Shown piece after piece: positions 1 to 7,433 of a DNA stretch of 33,447 bases. The stretch is from Terriglobia bacterium (lineage in GTDB: Bacteria > Acidobacteriota > Polarisedimenticolia > Polarisedimenticolales > JAIQFR01), in assembly GCA_020073205.1 (NCBI GenBank), contig JAIQFR010000043.1, positions 1-33,447 on the forward strand. The letters are read 5' to 3'. Made by a program: the position numbers and the translations under genes. The notes under the pieces were generated by a model. The model made no database searches. It was not told the DNA's origin and was given only the letters and a program-made list of their open reading frames with translations. Position 1 is the stretch's first letter, and each line of letters opens with the position of its first letter.

Positions 1-111
1 GCCAGCCTTCCGCACCCACAGCGTCACGTTCGACGTCTCCTCCTCGAAGCGGTGCTGGATCACCTTGTACCCCGGCAGGCGCAAGATCCGTCGTACGATG
101 TCTTCGGGCAT
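1..111 (-). pseudogene. ISL3 transposase, N-terminal fragment (cut by window edge)
   Basis: This encodes the first 37 residues of the same transposase found whole at 22187-23407 (MPEDIVRRILRLPGYK...), running off the left edge of the window. It is an incomplete view of a gene, and nothing within the visible part is damaged. If the other end of this IS copy exists beyond the window it would be a full, probably active, transposase gene. Confidence 0.9.
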
Positions 112-229
112 CCTCTTCGTGGCCTCCTCTCCCGTTTGCTAGACAGGAAAGGAGAACCCACGAGGGGGTGCCCTTCAAGTCAAGGCCGATGTCACCCCGG
201 CTTCAATCCACGAATTCTGTCCAAGAGCG
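1..229 (-). mobile_element. ISL3-type IS, partial copy cut by the window edge
   Basis: This stretch matches 23297-23525 base for base as far as I can compare by eye, so it is the transposase-start end of a second copy of the IS at 22153-23525, in the same orientation. Its terminal inverted repeat ends at 229 (ATTCTGTCCAAGAGCG). The 8 bases that follow (230-237) are TTTTGATC, the same octamer found just before the left end of the complete copy. The rest of this copy lies outside the window or is missing. Confidence 0.95.
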
Positions 230-237
230 TTTTGATC
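230..237. repeat. 8-bp target duplication, left inner copy
   Basis: TTTTGATC directly follows the terminal inverted repeat of the left IS copy. It is identical to 22145-22152. Eight base pairs is the usual duplication length for ISL3-family elements. Confidence 0.85.
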
Positions 238-249
238 GACGTCTCGCAC
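230..249 (-). pseudogene. 5' fragment of IS-split small membrane protein gene
   Basis: On the minus strand a GGAGG motif is followed after six bases by GTG (249-247) and the codons for V-R-D-V-D-Q, at which point the left IS copy interrupts. The reading frame continues exactly at 22144 on the other side of the plasmid segment once the shared octamer is counted once. The start lies about 50 bp downstream of the OLD nuclease gene stop (300-302), so this was probably the last gene of the recombinase-OLD operon. See the 3' part at 21925-22152. Confidence 0.82.
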
Positions 250-299
250 TAAACACCTCCGGCGACGATTGGATGCGCGGGATTGGGATCGCCCTGACG

Positions 300-2327
300 C
301 TAGGTCTCCTTTACCGCGGCGTTTACCGCGGCGGCAGGTCCTGAAGCTACGGGTGGTACTTCAGGTGTCACCGGGGTCTCTGGGGCGCGATGGGTGAGGC
401 AGGATCCACGCCACTCGACGGTCACCGCCTTCTCGAGGATTAGGCGGATCGACTCCGGCACCACGGCCGGATTACGTGAAGTCAGTTGGCGTGCGATGTA
501 GCGAGCTACGAGGGGCTTGCCGGTGTCGTCCCGCAAGCCCATAGACTTCCTGGCTGCGGCCGTCAGTTCTTCCATGTCCGGTGTCTCGGAACGCAGGTGC
601 TCTTCCCATTTGGTTGGGAAGCAAGCCGCTTTCTTGCCTATAAACAGCGCGGCCGGCGGCTCGCTGGGTTCGCCAGCCAATGTTAGGAGCTCGCGGGACT
701 TCTCGATCGTTGATTTCTCATCGGAGTTCTTGTCGTAATCAAACACCATGTAGCACGCCATGCCGAGCTCGTTGAAGATCCGATACAAGCGGTCCATTTG
801 CCCCTTACCACCGCAGTCCACCACGCTGATATTGAGCTCGTCGAGACGATACCCCCGTGCCTCCGCGTAGATGGGCAATGCGTATTGCTCGGTCGGGCCC
901 TCGACGAGGACGACCTTCCGTGCAAAGAACCCTTCACTCCGTGTGGGGTGGTAGGCGTTCATATACAGATCACGAATGGAATCTGCTGACGGCGTGGCCC
1001 CAGGATGGCGGGCGGCCAGGTCTTCCACCAAGTCCTTGATCGCCAGTTGCCAGACCTTCGAACGAACCTCTGTCTTCTTGTCCACGGCGGTGTGGAGGGC
1101 TTCGACCCGCACCAACTCGTCGAAGTACGCCACGTCCAGCAGGAGTGACGAGTGCGTTGAGAAGAGGACCTGGTCACCACGGCGGGCGAGTTCAAGGAAC
1201 ACCCGACGAATGGTCCGCTGTGCCTGCGGGTGCATGTACGTTTCCGGTTCTTCGACAGCGAAAACTAGGGTCCGCTTCTTCTCGTCACCGGTGCCGGTAA
1301 GACGTTCGGCGTAGCACCTCAGGATTGAAAAGATGATGGCACGTTGCAGTCCGTGGCCTTTGTTGTCTGCGGTATTGCGGAACCCATCGTCTGCGTAAAG
1401 CTTCGGCGTCGTTAGGAGCACCTCCAGCGTGGGGGCCTGGAACTCAATTTCCAGGTCGCAAGGCATGTACTCTCGGAGAATCTCGTTGAGCCTGGTTTCG
1501 GTCCGGACAATGCCTTCGAGACGACCACCCCCGCCTTCACGATTCAGACGCGACTTCAGGTTTCCTAGCGCTACATCCAACTCAGAACGCTGGCCCTCGG
1601 TGACACTCTCGACGATTGCGTACAGGAGCTTTCCGAACGGATTCGACTTCGTCGCTTTTGCCTCTTCGGAAAGGTCTCGAACTGCGGGGACCAAAATGAA
1701 GTGCGGCAGATTGCCTTTCAGTACCCCTGCGTATCCTTTGGGGTTGTCCGCCCACGAATCCTCAAAATCAGCATCGGTCAAGTGCTGTTGGGCGAACTCG
1801 CCGGCCTTCGTTTTCCAGACACCTACGCCTGGCTTCGGACCACCAACGAACGCAGCGAAGCTGATACCATTGACGGTGAGAGACTCCTTCGCGGCCCACC
1901 AGACGTTGATCTTGTCTCCGGTAACGTCGGAGGCGCGGAGCCATTCCAGTTTCGGTGCGGGGATGCAGTAGTGCTGACTGATGGTGAACTTCGTGTCGTC
2001 GTCGCTTTCGTCCCTGTCTTTCAGAACTGCCGACCGCGCGACGTGGAACGTACCGTCCCGACGCAGGTACGGCCCCAGAGCTTCCTTCTCTTGCGCGGAC
2101 AGGGAGTCAAACAGGATTTCTATCCAAATCCCGCGTTTGGTGTCCCCATTCCAGAAGGTCTCATCGCTGAGCTTGCCCATGGCCGGGTTGAAGAAGAAGT
2201 CCAACGCCCGGAGGATCGCGGACTTCCCCGCGTTATTAGCTCCTACCAAAGCATGCATGGACCCGAAGTTGATCTTCAGCTCCTCGCAGGAGCGAAAGTT
2301 TTTTATCTGGACCCACCTAATCTTCAT
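300..2327 (-). CDS. OLD-family ATPase with TOPRIM nuclease domain
   Basis: This 675-residue protein begins with an ABC/SMC-type ATPase: a typical OLD/RecF start (IKNFRSC), Walker A GANNAGKS at residues 29-36, a KGHGLQRA signature-like segment, Walker B with EEPE (LVFAVEEPETYMHP) and a switch histidine (FSTHSS). The C-terminal third carries a TOPRIM domain: the KVVLVEGPTE acidic motif, then VDCGGKGQ, then a DYDKN metal-binding motif. OLD proteins are ATP-regulated DNA nucleases, several of which act in phage defence (P2 Old, GajA, retron-Eco8). No GajB-like helicase or reverse transcriptase lies beside it. Its ATG overlaps the stop of the serine recombinase gene (ATGA) and follows AAGGAG, so the two are translationally coupled. 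A two-helix membrane protein gene followed it before the IS insertion. Confidence 0.9.
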   Translation of the reverse strand: MKIRWVQIKNFRSCEELKINFGSMHALVGANNAGKSAILRALDFFFNPAMGKLSDETFWNGDTKRGIWIEILFDSLSAQEKEALGPYLRRDGTFHVARSAVLKDRDESDDDTKFTISQHYCIPAPKLEWLRASDVTGDKINVWWAAKESLTVNGISFAAFVGGPKPGVGVWKTKAGEFAQQHLTDADFEDSWADNPKGYAGVLKGNLPHFILVPAVRDLSEEAKATKSNPFGKLLYAIVESVTEGQRSELDVALGNLKSRLNREGGGGRLEGIVRTETRLNEILREYMPCDLEIEFQAPTLEVLLTTPKLYADDGFRNTADNKGHGLQRAIIFSILRCYAERLTGTGDEKKRTLVFAVEEPETYMHPQAQRTIRRVFLELARRGDQVLFSTHSSLLLDVAYFDELVRVEALHTAVDKKTEVRSKVWQLAIKDLVEDLAARHPGATPSADSIRDLYMNAYHPTRSEGFFARKVVLVEGPTEQYALPIYAEARGYRLDELNISVVDCGGKGQMDRLYRIFNELGMACYMVFDYDKNSDEKSTIEKSRELLTLAGEPSEPPAALFIGKKAACFPTKWEEHLRSETPDMEELTAAARKSMGLRDDTGKPLVARYIARQLTSRNPAVVPESIRLILEKAVTVEWRGSCLTHRAPETPVTPEVPPVASGPAAAVNAAVKET

Positions 2328-2992
2328 GACCCACTCCTTATCCGGCTGGGTTTTCTCGTGGTGCTGCGGGTCGCGTTTTCACCGGAGAGTCCTAGAAATT
2401 GAGCCCCTCGATAGACCGAGGTCCGGCTGATCCCGAGCTGTCTTGCGATCGCCGCCTTTTTCTTGCCCGCCGCGAGCAGTTCCTTCATCGCATCGAGCTT
2501 TTCCGTCGACAGTCTATATCGCTGCCCCGCGCTCTTGCCGCCCCAGCGCTTTCCCTGGCTCTTCGCCTTGGCAATTCCTGCACGCACTCTTTCTGAGATC
2601 ACTTCGCGCTCGTATTCAGCGAACCCGGCGAGAATGGTGCGCATGAGCCGTCCGGTTGCCGAACGGGCCTCCACGCCGTCGCGGACGGAAACGAATTCCA
2701 CGCCTGCACGCTCTAGGTCGTCAAGGAAGGCAAGCATCTCGCGCGCTGTCCGCCCAAGACGATCAAGGCGCCAAACGACGAGGGCATCCACTTTCGCGGC
2801 GCGCAGGTCGGCTTCGAGCGCCTGCATGCCGGGGCGACTCAGCGTCTTTCCCGTGAACGTGTCGCGATACCAGCGCACGGGCCGCCCGCGGCCGTGCGTT
2901 CGGAGCCACTTCTTCAGATCCGGCTCCTGGGCGGCTAGGTTCTGGCCGACCGTGGAGACCCGGAGGTAAACAGCAATCTGTTTCTTCTTCAT
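2324..2992 (-). CDS. Serine recombinase (resolvase/invertase family)
   Basis: The protein of about 222 residues has the complete N-terminal resolvase domain: YLRVSTVGQN with the nucleophilic serine, VWRLDRLGR, and the long E-helix region (TGRLMRTILAGFAEYERE). It ends in a Hin-type helix-turn-helix (KKAAIARQLGISRTSVYR). Such enzymes resolve plasmid multimers or cointegrates, or invert DNA. I chose the ATG at 2992; a TTG seven codons upstream (3013) is in frame, and neither has a clear ribosome binding site. The stop overlaps the OLD nuclease start by four bases, which is unusual for a stand-alone resolvase and suggests the two proteins are made together. The 95 bp upstream could hold a recombination site, but I see no clear repeat set there. 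Confidence 0.93.
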   Translation of the reverse strand: MKKKQIAVYLRVSTVGQNLAAQEPDLKKWLRTHGRGRPVRWYRDTFTGKTLSRPGMQALEADLRAAKVDALVVWRLDRLGRTAREMLAFLDDLERAGVEFVSVRDGVEARSATGRLMRTILAGFAEYEREVISERVRAGIAKAKSQGKRWGGKSAGQRYRLSTEKLDAMKELLAAGKKKAAIARQLGISRTSVYRGAQFLGLSGENATRSTTRKPSRIRSGS

Positions 2993-3108
2993 GAGGTAAG
3001 TGTACCAAATCAACTAAAGATGAAAAGAGACGGTTATCTCAAGACGTCTCGGCCTCGAAACCGGCAGGTTGAGGGTGTGCAACCGACTGGGGGATGAAAT
3101 GCGACACT

Positions 3109-3636
3109 TCAGCTGGGTCGCTGCGGTGACGTTGCTTTCTTGCGCGCCTTCGCGCGCTTCAGCTTGATCGGCGGGAATTCCCTGTCGAATCGACTGGGGC
3201 CGCGCTTGCCAGGTCGCCCCGATCCGGGCACGTGGCTTCCGAATCCGCTTCCCTGCCAACTCGGCTTGTAGTGGCTGATGAGGTACTCCTCACACGCTCG
3301 GACTAGCCAGTCCTCCTCGATAACGAGGTAGCGAAAGGCGACGTCGTCGACACGGATCCTCCGACGGCCGCGGAGCTTCTCGGCGTGTTCGGTGAGACGG
3401 TTCCTAACGCTGCCAGCCTTGTCCGTCTTGCCGACGTACACCGGCTGTCGTCCGTGGCGGAGGTACAAGGCATAGACGCCCTTTCCATCGGGCTCCAACT
3501 CCTCGAGGTGCCGGGCGAGGCGATAACGTCGAGTCGATTCCAGGGCCTTCAGGAGATTCTGCGGAATATCGAACGGTGCGAAGAGATGGTTGTCGGTACG
3601 CTTCAAAGCCTGTGCTTTATTCCCTCGTTTCGGCAC
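3109..3636 (-). CDS. Second GIY-YIG nuclease, Eco29kI-like
   Basis: The 175-residue protein has a GIY-YIG core: GVYALY, then PVYVGKT, the arginine/histidine helix RLTEH, and the catalytic glutamate in ACEEYLISHYKPSW, followed by GFGSHVPGSGRPGK. This closing motif and the layout match the neighbouring Eco29kI-type enzyme at 3660-4295, so the two are diverged paralogues. From memory of the Eco29kI active site, a conserved Asn lies in the W-N-x-x-x-x-GFG segment; here that position is Gln (WQGSGFG). The tail is very basic (KLKRAKARKKA), probably DNA binding. GTG at 3636 is preceded by GAGGT. It starts 23 bp after the first nuclease, in the same operon. It could be a partner subunit, a nicking enzyme or a second specificity. 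Confidence 0.82.
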   Translation of the reverse strand: MPKRGNKAQALKRTDNHLFAPFDIPQNLLKALESTRRYRLARHLEELEPDGKGVYALYLRHGRQPVYVGKTDKAGSVRNRLTEHAEKLRGRRRIRVDDVAFRYLVIEEDWLVRACEEYLISHYKPSWQGSGFGSHVPGSGRPGKRGPSRFDREFPPIKLKRAKARKKATSPQRPS

Positions 3637-3659
3637 GCCGAACCTCTGCGGCCGCCGTG

Positions 3660-4295
3660 CTAGGAACCGGGCGGCGTGATATCAGCAGTCGCCTTCCGCA
3701 CCCGCTCGAGGATCTGTTGCTCCGTGAGCTTGCCCGCCTTCAGCTTCTCTGCGAATCCGCGGCCGGGATGAAGAACATCCCAGAGCGAGCGTTGCTGCTC
3801 GTACCGACCTCTTCCGGGGTCGTGGATTCCGAACCCGTCGATGACCTTGTTCCAAAGGGGTGAAAATCGCTCGATCATCAGGGCTTCGCCCAATGGAATC
3901 CAGATGTCGTCCACCGCGAGGTAGCGACAGTAGAAATCCTTGCCGTCAAGGTTCGTCGCCTGCTTGATGGAGTCCGCGTGCTCCGAGAGCCTGTTACAGA
4001 GGGCCTGCGTCGGTGCGGGTGTAAGCAAGCCGCCCTTCCGTGCGCCAGGTGGAACGGCCTTCCCGACATAGATCGGGACTTCGAACTTCCCCTTCTTGTT
4101 GCGTGCCGCGACCGGGAGGTATGCGGGGTAGTCCCCAACGTAATAGATCGCGTAGACGCCGGCGCCGAGGAAGGCCTCTCCTGGAGGCAGGGGCTCTACT
4201 GCCCGCGCGAGCAGCGCGTCGGCGACGCTGATACCGAGGTTCTTCTTATCGAGAGGGTTATACGGCTCTTCGATCCGCACTCGTTGCCTTCCCAT
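3660..4295 (-). CDS. Type II restriction endonuclease, Eco29kI family (GIY-YIG)
   Basis: This 211-residue protein is close to the length of R.Eco29kI (about 214). It shows GVYAIYY, then PIYVGKAVPPG, then RLSEH, an E in GEALMIERF, and the family ending PLWNKVIDGFGIHDPGRGR. Eco29kI cuts CCGCGG as a GIY-YIG endonuclease; the target of this homologue is not known. ATG 4295 (after GGAG) is preferred over the in-frame TTG at 4307. It overlaps the end of the methyltransferase gene by 38 bp, an arrangement that couples nuclease production to prior methylase translation. Four CCGCGG sites occur in the first 3.4 kb (314, 326, 2888, 3368), so the plasmid does not avoid that sequence. Confidence 0.9.
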   Translation of the reverse strand: MGRQRVRIEEPYNPLDKKNLGISVADALLARAVEPLPPGEAFLGAGVYAIYYVGDYPAYLPVAARNKKGKFEVPIYVGKAVPPGARKGGLLTPAPTQALCNRLSEHADSIKQATNLDGKDFYCRYLAVDDIWIPLGEALMIERFSPLWNKVIDGFGIHDPGRGRYEQQRSLWDVLHPGRGFAEKLKAGKLTEQQILERVRKATADITPPGS

Positions 4296-5460
4296 GGCTC
4301 CGCTCAAGTCGAGCCCTCACCTCAGTCGCAACGCAACGGGCCAGCTCGACAGGAACCGCGTTCCCGAGTTGGCGCATCGCTTCGGACCAGCAGCCGTGGA
4401 AGGAGTAGCGATCAGGGAACGTCTGGATGCGCGCGCACTCACGGACGGTGAAGTACCGGACCGTCCCGTCTTCGTGCGCGAGCATGTTCTCGCCGCCCGG
4501 GACGCCGTGGACGCCGGCCTTTAGCGCCTTCGCGGGCTCGTCAAGAGGGCTACCGGTGTGCCCGGGGTACGCGCGCGCACCCGGGTTGAACCTATGGTTC
4601 AGTACCGCCTCGGAGTTCGTCTTCCGTCCCGGGTCTGGCAGCTCGAGAAGCGCGTCGCGGACGGTTCGCCACGGCTGCGTCCCGAAGGCACAGAGCGATC
4701 GAATCTTGTCGATGCGGGGTCGGAGCTGCTCCGGGGTCTTTGGACGTCGCCGCTTCGAGACTCCATGCCGTTCCCAGTACTCGCCCGTCACCCACTGGTC
4801 ACGAAGGAGAGCGTCTTGGCTATGCGTAGGATCCGGGAACGACCACGCGATGCCGAGATCGGAACGGACCGCAACGATAAACACGCGCTCGCGCCGTTGG
4901 GGCACGCCGTAGTCCGCTGCGTTGAGGATGTTCCAACGAACGGCGTACTCAGGCTGGCGGTCCCGTCCCTTGATCTCGTGACGGCGAAGTCTTCCCAGGT
5001 GGTCCTGCCAACCTTCTGCTTTCCGCGAGACGAATTCCGGGTACGCTAACTGCAATCTGATGTACTCGAAGTAGTCGGAGAACGAGGGACGAGCGAGACC
5101 TTTGACGTTCTCGAACAGAAGGGCTTTCGGATGGAGCGCGCGTACCGCGCGGAGCGCCTCCGGCCAGAGATTCCGAGTGTCGCGGTGTCCCCTGTGCTTT
5201 CCGCCCAAGGAGAACGGTTGACACGGCGGCCCTCCCGCTAGGAGGTCGAGCCCTGGAGCAACTTCCATGTAGTCGAAGTCAGCCACGTCCATTTCGTGGA
5301 CGGGCCATTTAGTCGTCGGATGAACTCCGCGCCGTTGGTTCTCGCGGATCGTTTCGCATGCATCCGCATCCCACTCGACCAACGCCTCGTGCCCGAACCC
5401 GGCGGCTGACACGCCAAGGGCGAGCCCCCCGGCCCCGACGAACAACTCAACCGCTCTCAT
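4258..5460 (-). CDS. DNA (cytosine-5) methyltransferase
   Basis: The 400-residue enzyme has the standard m5C motifs in order: motif I (ELFVGAGGLALG, residues 4-15), motif IV with the catalytic Cys (GGPPCQPFS, about residue 80), motif VI (ENVKGL), motif VIII (QRRERVFIVA), a variable target-recognition region of about 120 residues, motif IX (RTVRDALLELPDPG) and motif X (QLGNAVP). It would transfer a methyl group from S-adenosylmethionine to cytosine in a double-stranded site and protect DNA from the partner nuclease. Its ATG overlaps the stop of vsr (ATGA) and its 3' end overlaps the restriction gene. Nearest well-known arrangement: the Eco29kI system, to which a Vsr gene has been added here. 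Confidence 0.95.
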   Translation of the reverse strand: MRAVELFVGAGGLALGVSAAGFGHEALVEWDADACETIRENQRRGVHPTTKWPVHEMDVADFDYMEVAPGLDLLAGGPPCQPFSLGGKHRGHRDTRNLWPEALRAVRALHPKALLFENVKGLARPSFSDYFEYIRLQLAYPEFVSRKAEGWQDHLGRLRRHEIKGRDRQPEYAVRWNILNAADYGVPQRRERVFIVAVRSDLGIAWSFPDPTHSQDALLRDQWVTGEYWERHGVSKRRRPKTPEQLRPRIDKIRSLCAFGTQPWRTVRDALLELPDPGRKTNSEAVLNHRFNPGARAYPGHTGSPLDEPAKALKAGVHGVPGGENMLAHEDGTVRYFTVRECARIQTFPDRYSFHGCWSEAMRQLGNAVPVELARCVATEVRARLERSHGKATSADRRAV

Positions 5461-5870
5461 CGGTCGTCCCTCAAGAAGGATTTTAGCCGACGCGACAGTT
5501 TTTTTTCGTCGAACAACTCACATTCCCAAACCACCAGCACGAGCCAGCCTAAAGCTCGGAGCGCGCGCATGTTACGTCGATCACGTTGCCGGTTCCCTTC
5601 GAGCTTCGGTCGCCAGAAGTCAAGACGCGACTTCGGCAGCCTGCAGTTTGGGCAGCCCGCGTGCCGGTGCCAGAAGCATCCGTGCACGAAGATCGCTTTC
5701 TTCTGCCGCCGGAAGACCAGGTCGGGCCGACCCGGTAGCTCCGCAACGCTCAGTCGATATCTGAAACCGAGTCCACGAACCACGCGCCTGACGGCGAGTT
5801 CGGGCTTCGTGTCCCGTGATCGAACCCGCGCCATCCGCTCGCTTCGCTGAGATGGAGTGAGCGTGTCCAT
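5457..5870 (-). CDS. vsr: Very short patch repair endonuclease
   Basis: The 137-residue protein starts MDTLTPSQRSERMARVRSRD and carries the Vsr active-site pieces: the aspartate in GRPDLVF, the histidine motif HGCFWHRH, two Cys-type zinc ligands (GCPNCRLP), and RRNMRALRALGW. Vsr nicks 5' of the T in T:G mismatches left by deamination of 5-methylcytosine, so it repairs the damage caused by the methyltransferase it overlaps. ATG 5870 fits the family start; a TTG four codons upstream is possible. Vsr paired with a restriction-type methylase is a known but less common arrangement than with Dcm. Confidence 0.94.
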   Translation of the reverse strand: MDTLTPSQRSERMARVRSRDTKPELAVRRVVRGLGFRYRLSVAELPGRPDLVFRRQKKAIFVHGCFWHRHAGCPNCRLPKSRLDFWRPKLEGNRQRDRRNMRALRALGWLVLVVWECELFDEKKLSRRLKSFLRDDR

Positions 5871-5921
5871 GCAAGGAATCAACCCGTCCTACCAATCGCG
5901 CCAGCCGCCGACGCCGTTCTT

Positions 5922-6203
5922 TTACGGACGCCCGCTGGACCCGCCCTTGGCAATCCACTGTTGCGTCTGCGGGCTACCGTCCAAGACCGCGAGCCCGATT
6001 TTCTTGGCGAGCGAATCCAGTTGTCGCTGTGACGGAGGGTCCGGCAAACCATCCATCAGAAGCGCTTTCTTCTCCATCGCGATCGCGTTGCGCTCGCGAA
6101 GCTGTTGCCGACGAACAACCATCACGCCGGGGAATTCACCGGCCTTTGATGGCGGCGTGATGTTGACCACGAAGCTATCCCCATGATGACGCACCTTAGC
6201 CAC
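5922..6203 (-). CDS. Small hypothetical protein leading the restriction operon
   Basis: A 93-residue protein starting at GTG 6203, eight bases or so after a strong AGGAGG (the reason for preferring this start). It begins VAKVRHHGDSFVVNITPPSK and ends in a Gly/Ser-rich tail; no cysteine pair, membrane segment or known motif is visible. It lies 51 bp upstream of vsr on the same strand and is the first gene after the divergent regulatory region, so it may be a small regulator or accessory of the modification operon. I do not recognise a family. Confidence 0.65.
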   Translation of the reverse strand: MAKVRHHGDSFVVNITPPSKAGEFPGVMVVRRQQLRERNAIAMEKKALLMDGLPDPPSQRQLDSLAKKIGLAVLDGSPQTQQWIAKGGSSGRP

Positions 6204-6296
6204 GGGTCCCTCCTGTCCCCGATCAACCAACTCATCCCACCAGCGCAGCCTCGCCAGAGGGATGCCGCGTCGGATCGCTTCATTCTAACGGCGAAG

Positions 6297-6316
6297 TGTT
6301 GACTTTCGACTCAACA
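6297..6316. promoter_or_regulatory. Operator TGTTGA-N8-TCAACA, site 1
   Basis: A dyad with 6-bp arms TGTTGA and TCAACA separated by 8 bp. The same arms at the same spacing recur at 7434-7453. The site covers the -35 box and spacer of the xre promoter, so binding would repress xre. It lies in the gap shared with the divergent restriction operon and could affect that too. The natural binder is the XRE protein encoded at 6336. Confidence 0.75.
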
Positions 6317-6327
6317 TTTCCTATCCT
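6299..6327 (+). promoter_or_regulatory. xre promoter, probably giving a leaderless mRNA
   Basis: TTGACT (6299-6304) and TATCCT (6322-6327) are separated by 17 bp. The ATG at 6336 begins nine bases after the -10 box, so the expected transcript start falls at or within a base or two of the start codon. No ribosome binding site could be transcribed, which fits a leaderless message. Confidence 0.65.
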
Positions 6328-6335
6328 GGCACGCA

Positions 6336-6707
6336 ATGACAAAGCTGCCGACGCTCGGGAAACGGATCCGTGAGCTGCGGGTCGCGCGGGAACTTTCGCA
6401 GCGCGACCTCGCCGAACGCGTTGCCGCACGACTTAGGAAAGAAGACGGCAGGGGTTTCGATTTCAGTTACCTGAGCAAGATTGAAAACGACCATCTCGTA
6501 CCTTCGACCACTGCCCTTCTCCAGATCGCCGCTGAATTAGGTACAGACAGCGATGAGCTGCTTGCGCTGGCGGCCAAGGCACCTCCTGATGTCGGCGAGA
6601 CCCTCAAGAAGAGCCCCGGTGCCCGGGCCTTCTTCCGGTCCGCGACGAACAAGAACCTAAGCGAAGACGAGTGGCAAGACCTCCTGCATCGCCTCGGGAA
6701 AAAGTGA
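6336..6707 (+). CDS. XRE-family repressor
   Basis: The 123-residue protein has an N-terminal lambda-repressor-type helix-turn-helix (LGKRIRELRVARELSQRDLAERV, then FSYLSKIENDHLVPS, roughly residues 7-60), followed by a short helical C-terminal part. It overlaps the next gene, an ImmA-type peptidase, by one base (TGATG). The pairing recalls ImmR-ImmA of ICEBs1, where the peptidase cleaves the repressor and switches the element on. Two matching operators (6297 and 7434) suggest it controls itself, the small-protein unit at 7555, and possibly the divergent restriction operon. Confidence 0.9.
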   Translation: MTKLPTLGKRIRELRVARELSQRDLAERVAARLRKEDGRGFDFSYLSKIENDHLVPSTTALLQIAAELGTDSDELLALAAKAPPDVGETLKKSPGARAFFRSATNKNLSEDEWQDLLHRLGKK

Positions 6708-7417
6708 TGTTCTACCGCAACGAGCAAATTGAAACGCAAGTGGAGAGCAGGCTCACCGAGTACGAACGGCTTACTGGCAGGCCGTTGCCGCTGCCGACTC
6801 CGATCGACCTCTTAGCAGAGCGCTTGTTCAACCTCGCCTTCCTCTGGGACGAAATCGAAGAACTTCCTGGCGAAGTCGTTTGGGGCGCGATCCGGCCGCA
6901 GGAGCGCCTGATCGTCCTTAACGAGCGGCACAAGGGTGACTTTCTGGCGAAGCCTGGGCTCGAGCGTTCCACGAAGGGGCACGAGATCGGCCATTGGGAC
7001 CTGTTCGTGGACAAGGCAACACTCGAACATCCGGTGCTCTTTGACCACGGCACGGCTGGGCCTTTTGCGCTCCGCACTACCGCCAAGGGGATGGAAATCG
7101 TCATTCTTCTGCGCCACGAAGAAGGTCGGGAGCTCCTGCGGCAACTTCGAGGGCGAGCCGATGAACCCGATGAAGCTCGCGCGGTGAACCGTTATGCCGC
7201 AGCCCTATCAATGCCCCGAGAGTTGGTTTTCGAGCACGCATCGAAGATCAACCGTACGGCCTGGCGGAACCTATATCCTCTCGCCGAGCTATTCGGGGTC
7301 ACGATTTCGGCCCTCCGGGTACGCCTCGAGCAGCTAAATCTTCTTTACGTGGCAGAGGATGGTTCTCTCTTCGAATCGCGCGAGCGGGCCTTCGGGCAGG
7401 GTGCGCTACCGTTTTGA
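6707..7417 (+). CDS. ImmA/IrrE-type metallopeptidase
   Basis: The 236-residue protein carries the zinc-peptidase motif KGHEIGHWDLF (HExxH), a downstream region EARAVNRYAAALSMPRE matching the family's conserved E-x-x-A-N-x-F/Y-A-A-x-L-L-M-P pattern, and a C-terminal helical region (LAELFGVTISALRVRLEQL) that resembles the family's HTH-like ending. IrrE/ImmA enzymes cleave a partner XRE repressor after a stress signal. The ATG at 6707 uses the last base of the xre stop, so the two are co-translated. This makes a stress-inducible switch likely for the genes under the shared operators. Confidence 0.92.
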   Translation: MFYRNEQIETQVESRLTEYERLTGRPLPLPTPIDLLAERLFNLAFLWDEIEELPGEVVWGAIRPQERLIVLNERHKGDFLAKPGLERSTKGHEIGHWDLFVDKATLEHPVLFDHGTAGPFALRTTAKGMEIVILLRHEEGRELLRQLRGRADEPDEARAVNRYAAALSMPRELVFEHASKINRTAWRNLYPLAELFGVTISALRVRLEQLNLLYVAEDGSLFESRERAFGQGALPF

Positions 7418-7433
7418 TTTTTTTTCGGTGGGA

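Noticed and set aside
52-252. 66-codon frame crossing the left IS end
   Set aside because: It is antisense to the transposase start and the IS terminal repeat, and has an exact counterpart in the right IS copy.
300-3373. Avoidance of CCGCGG as evidence that the restriction enzymes share the Eco29kI target
   Set aside because: CCGCGG occurs at 314, 326, 2888 and 3368, so it is not avoided. Methylation makes avoidance unnecessary, and the target remains unknown.
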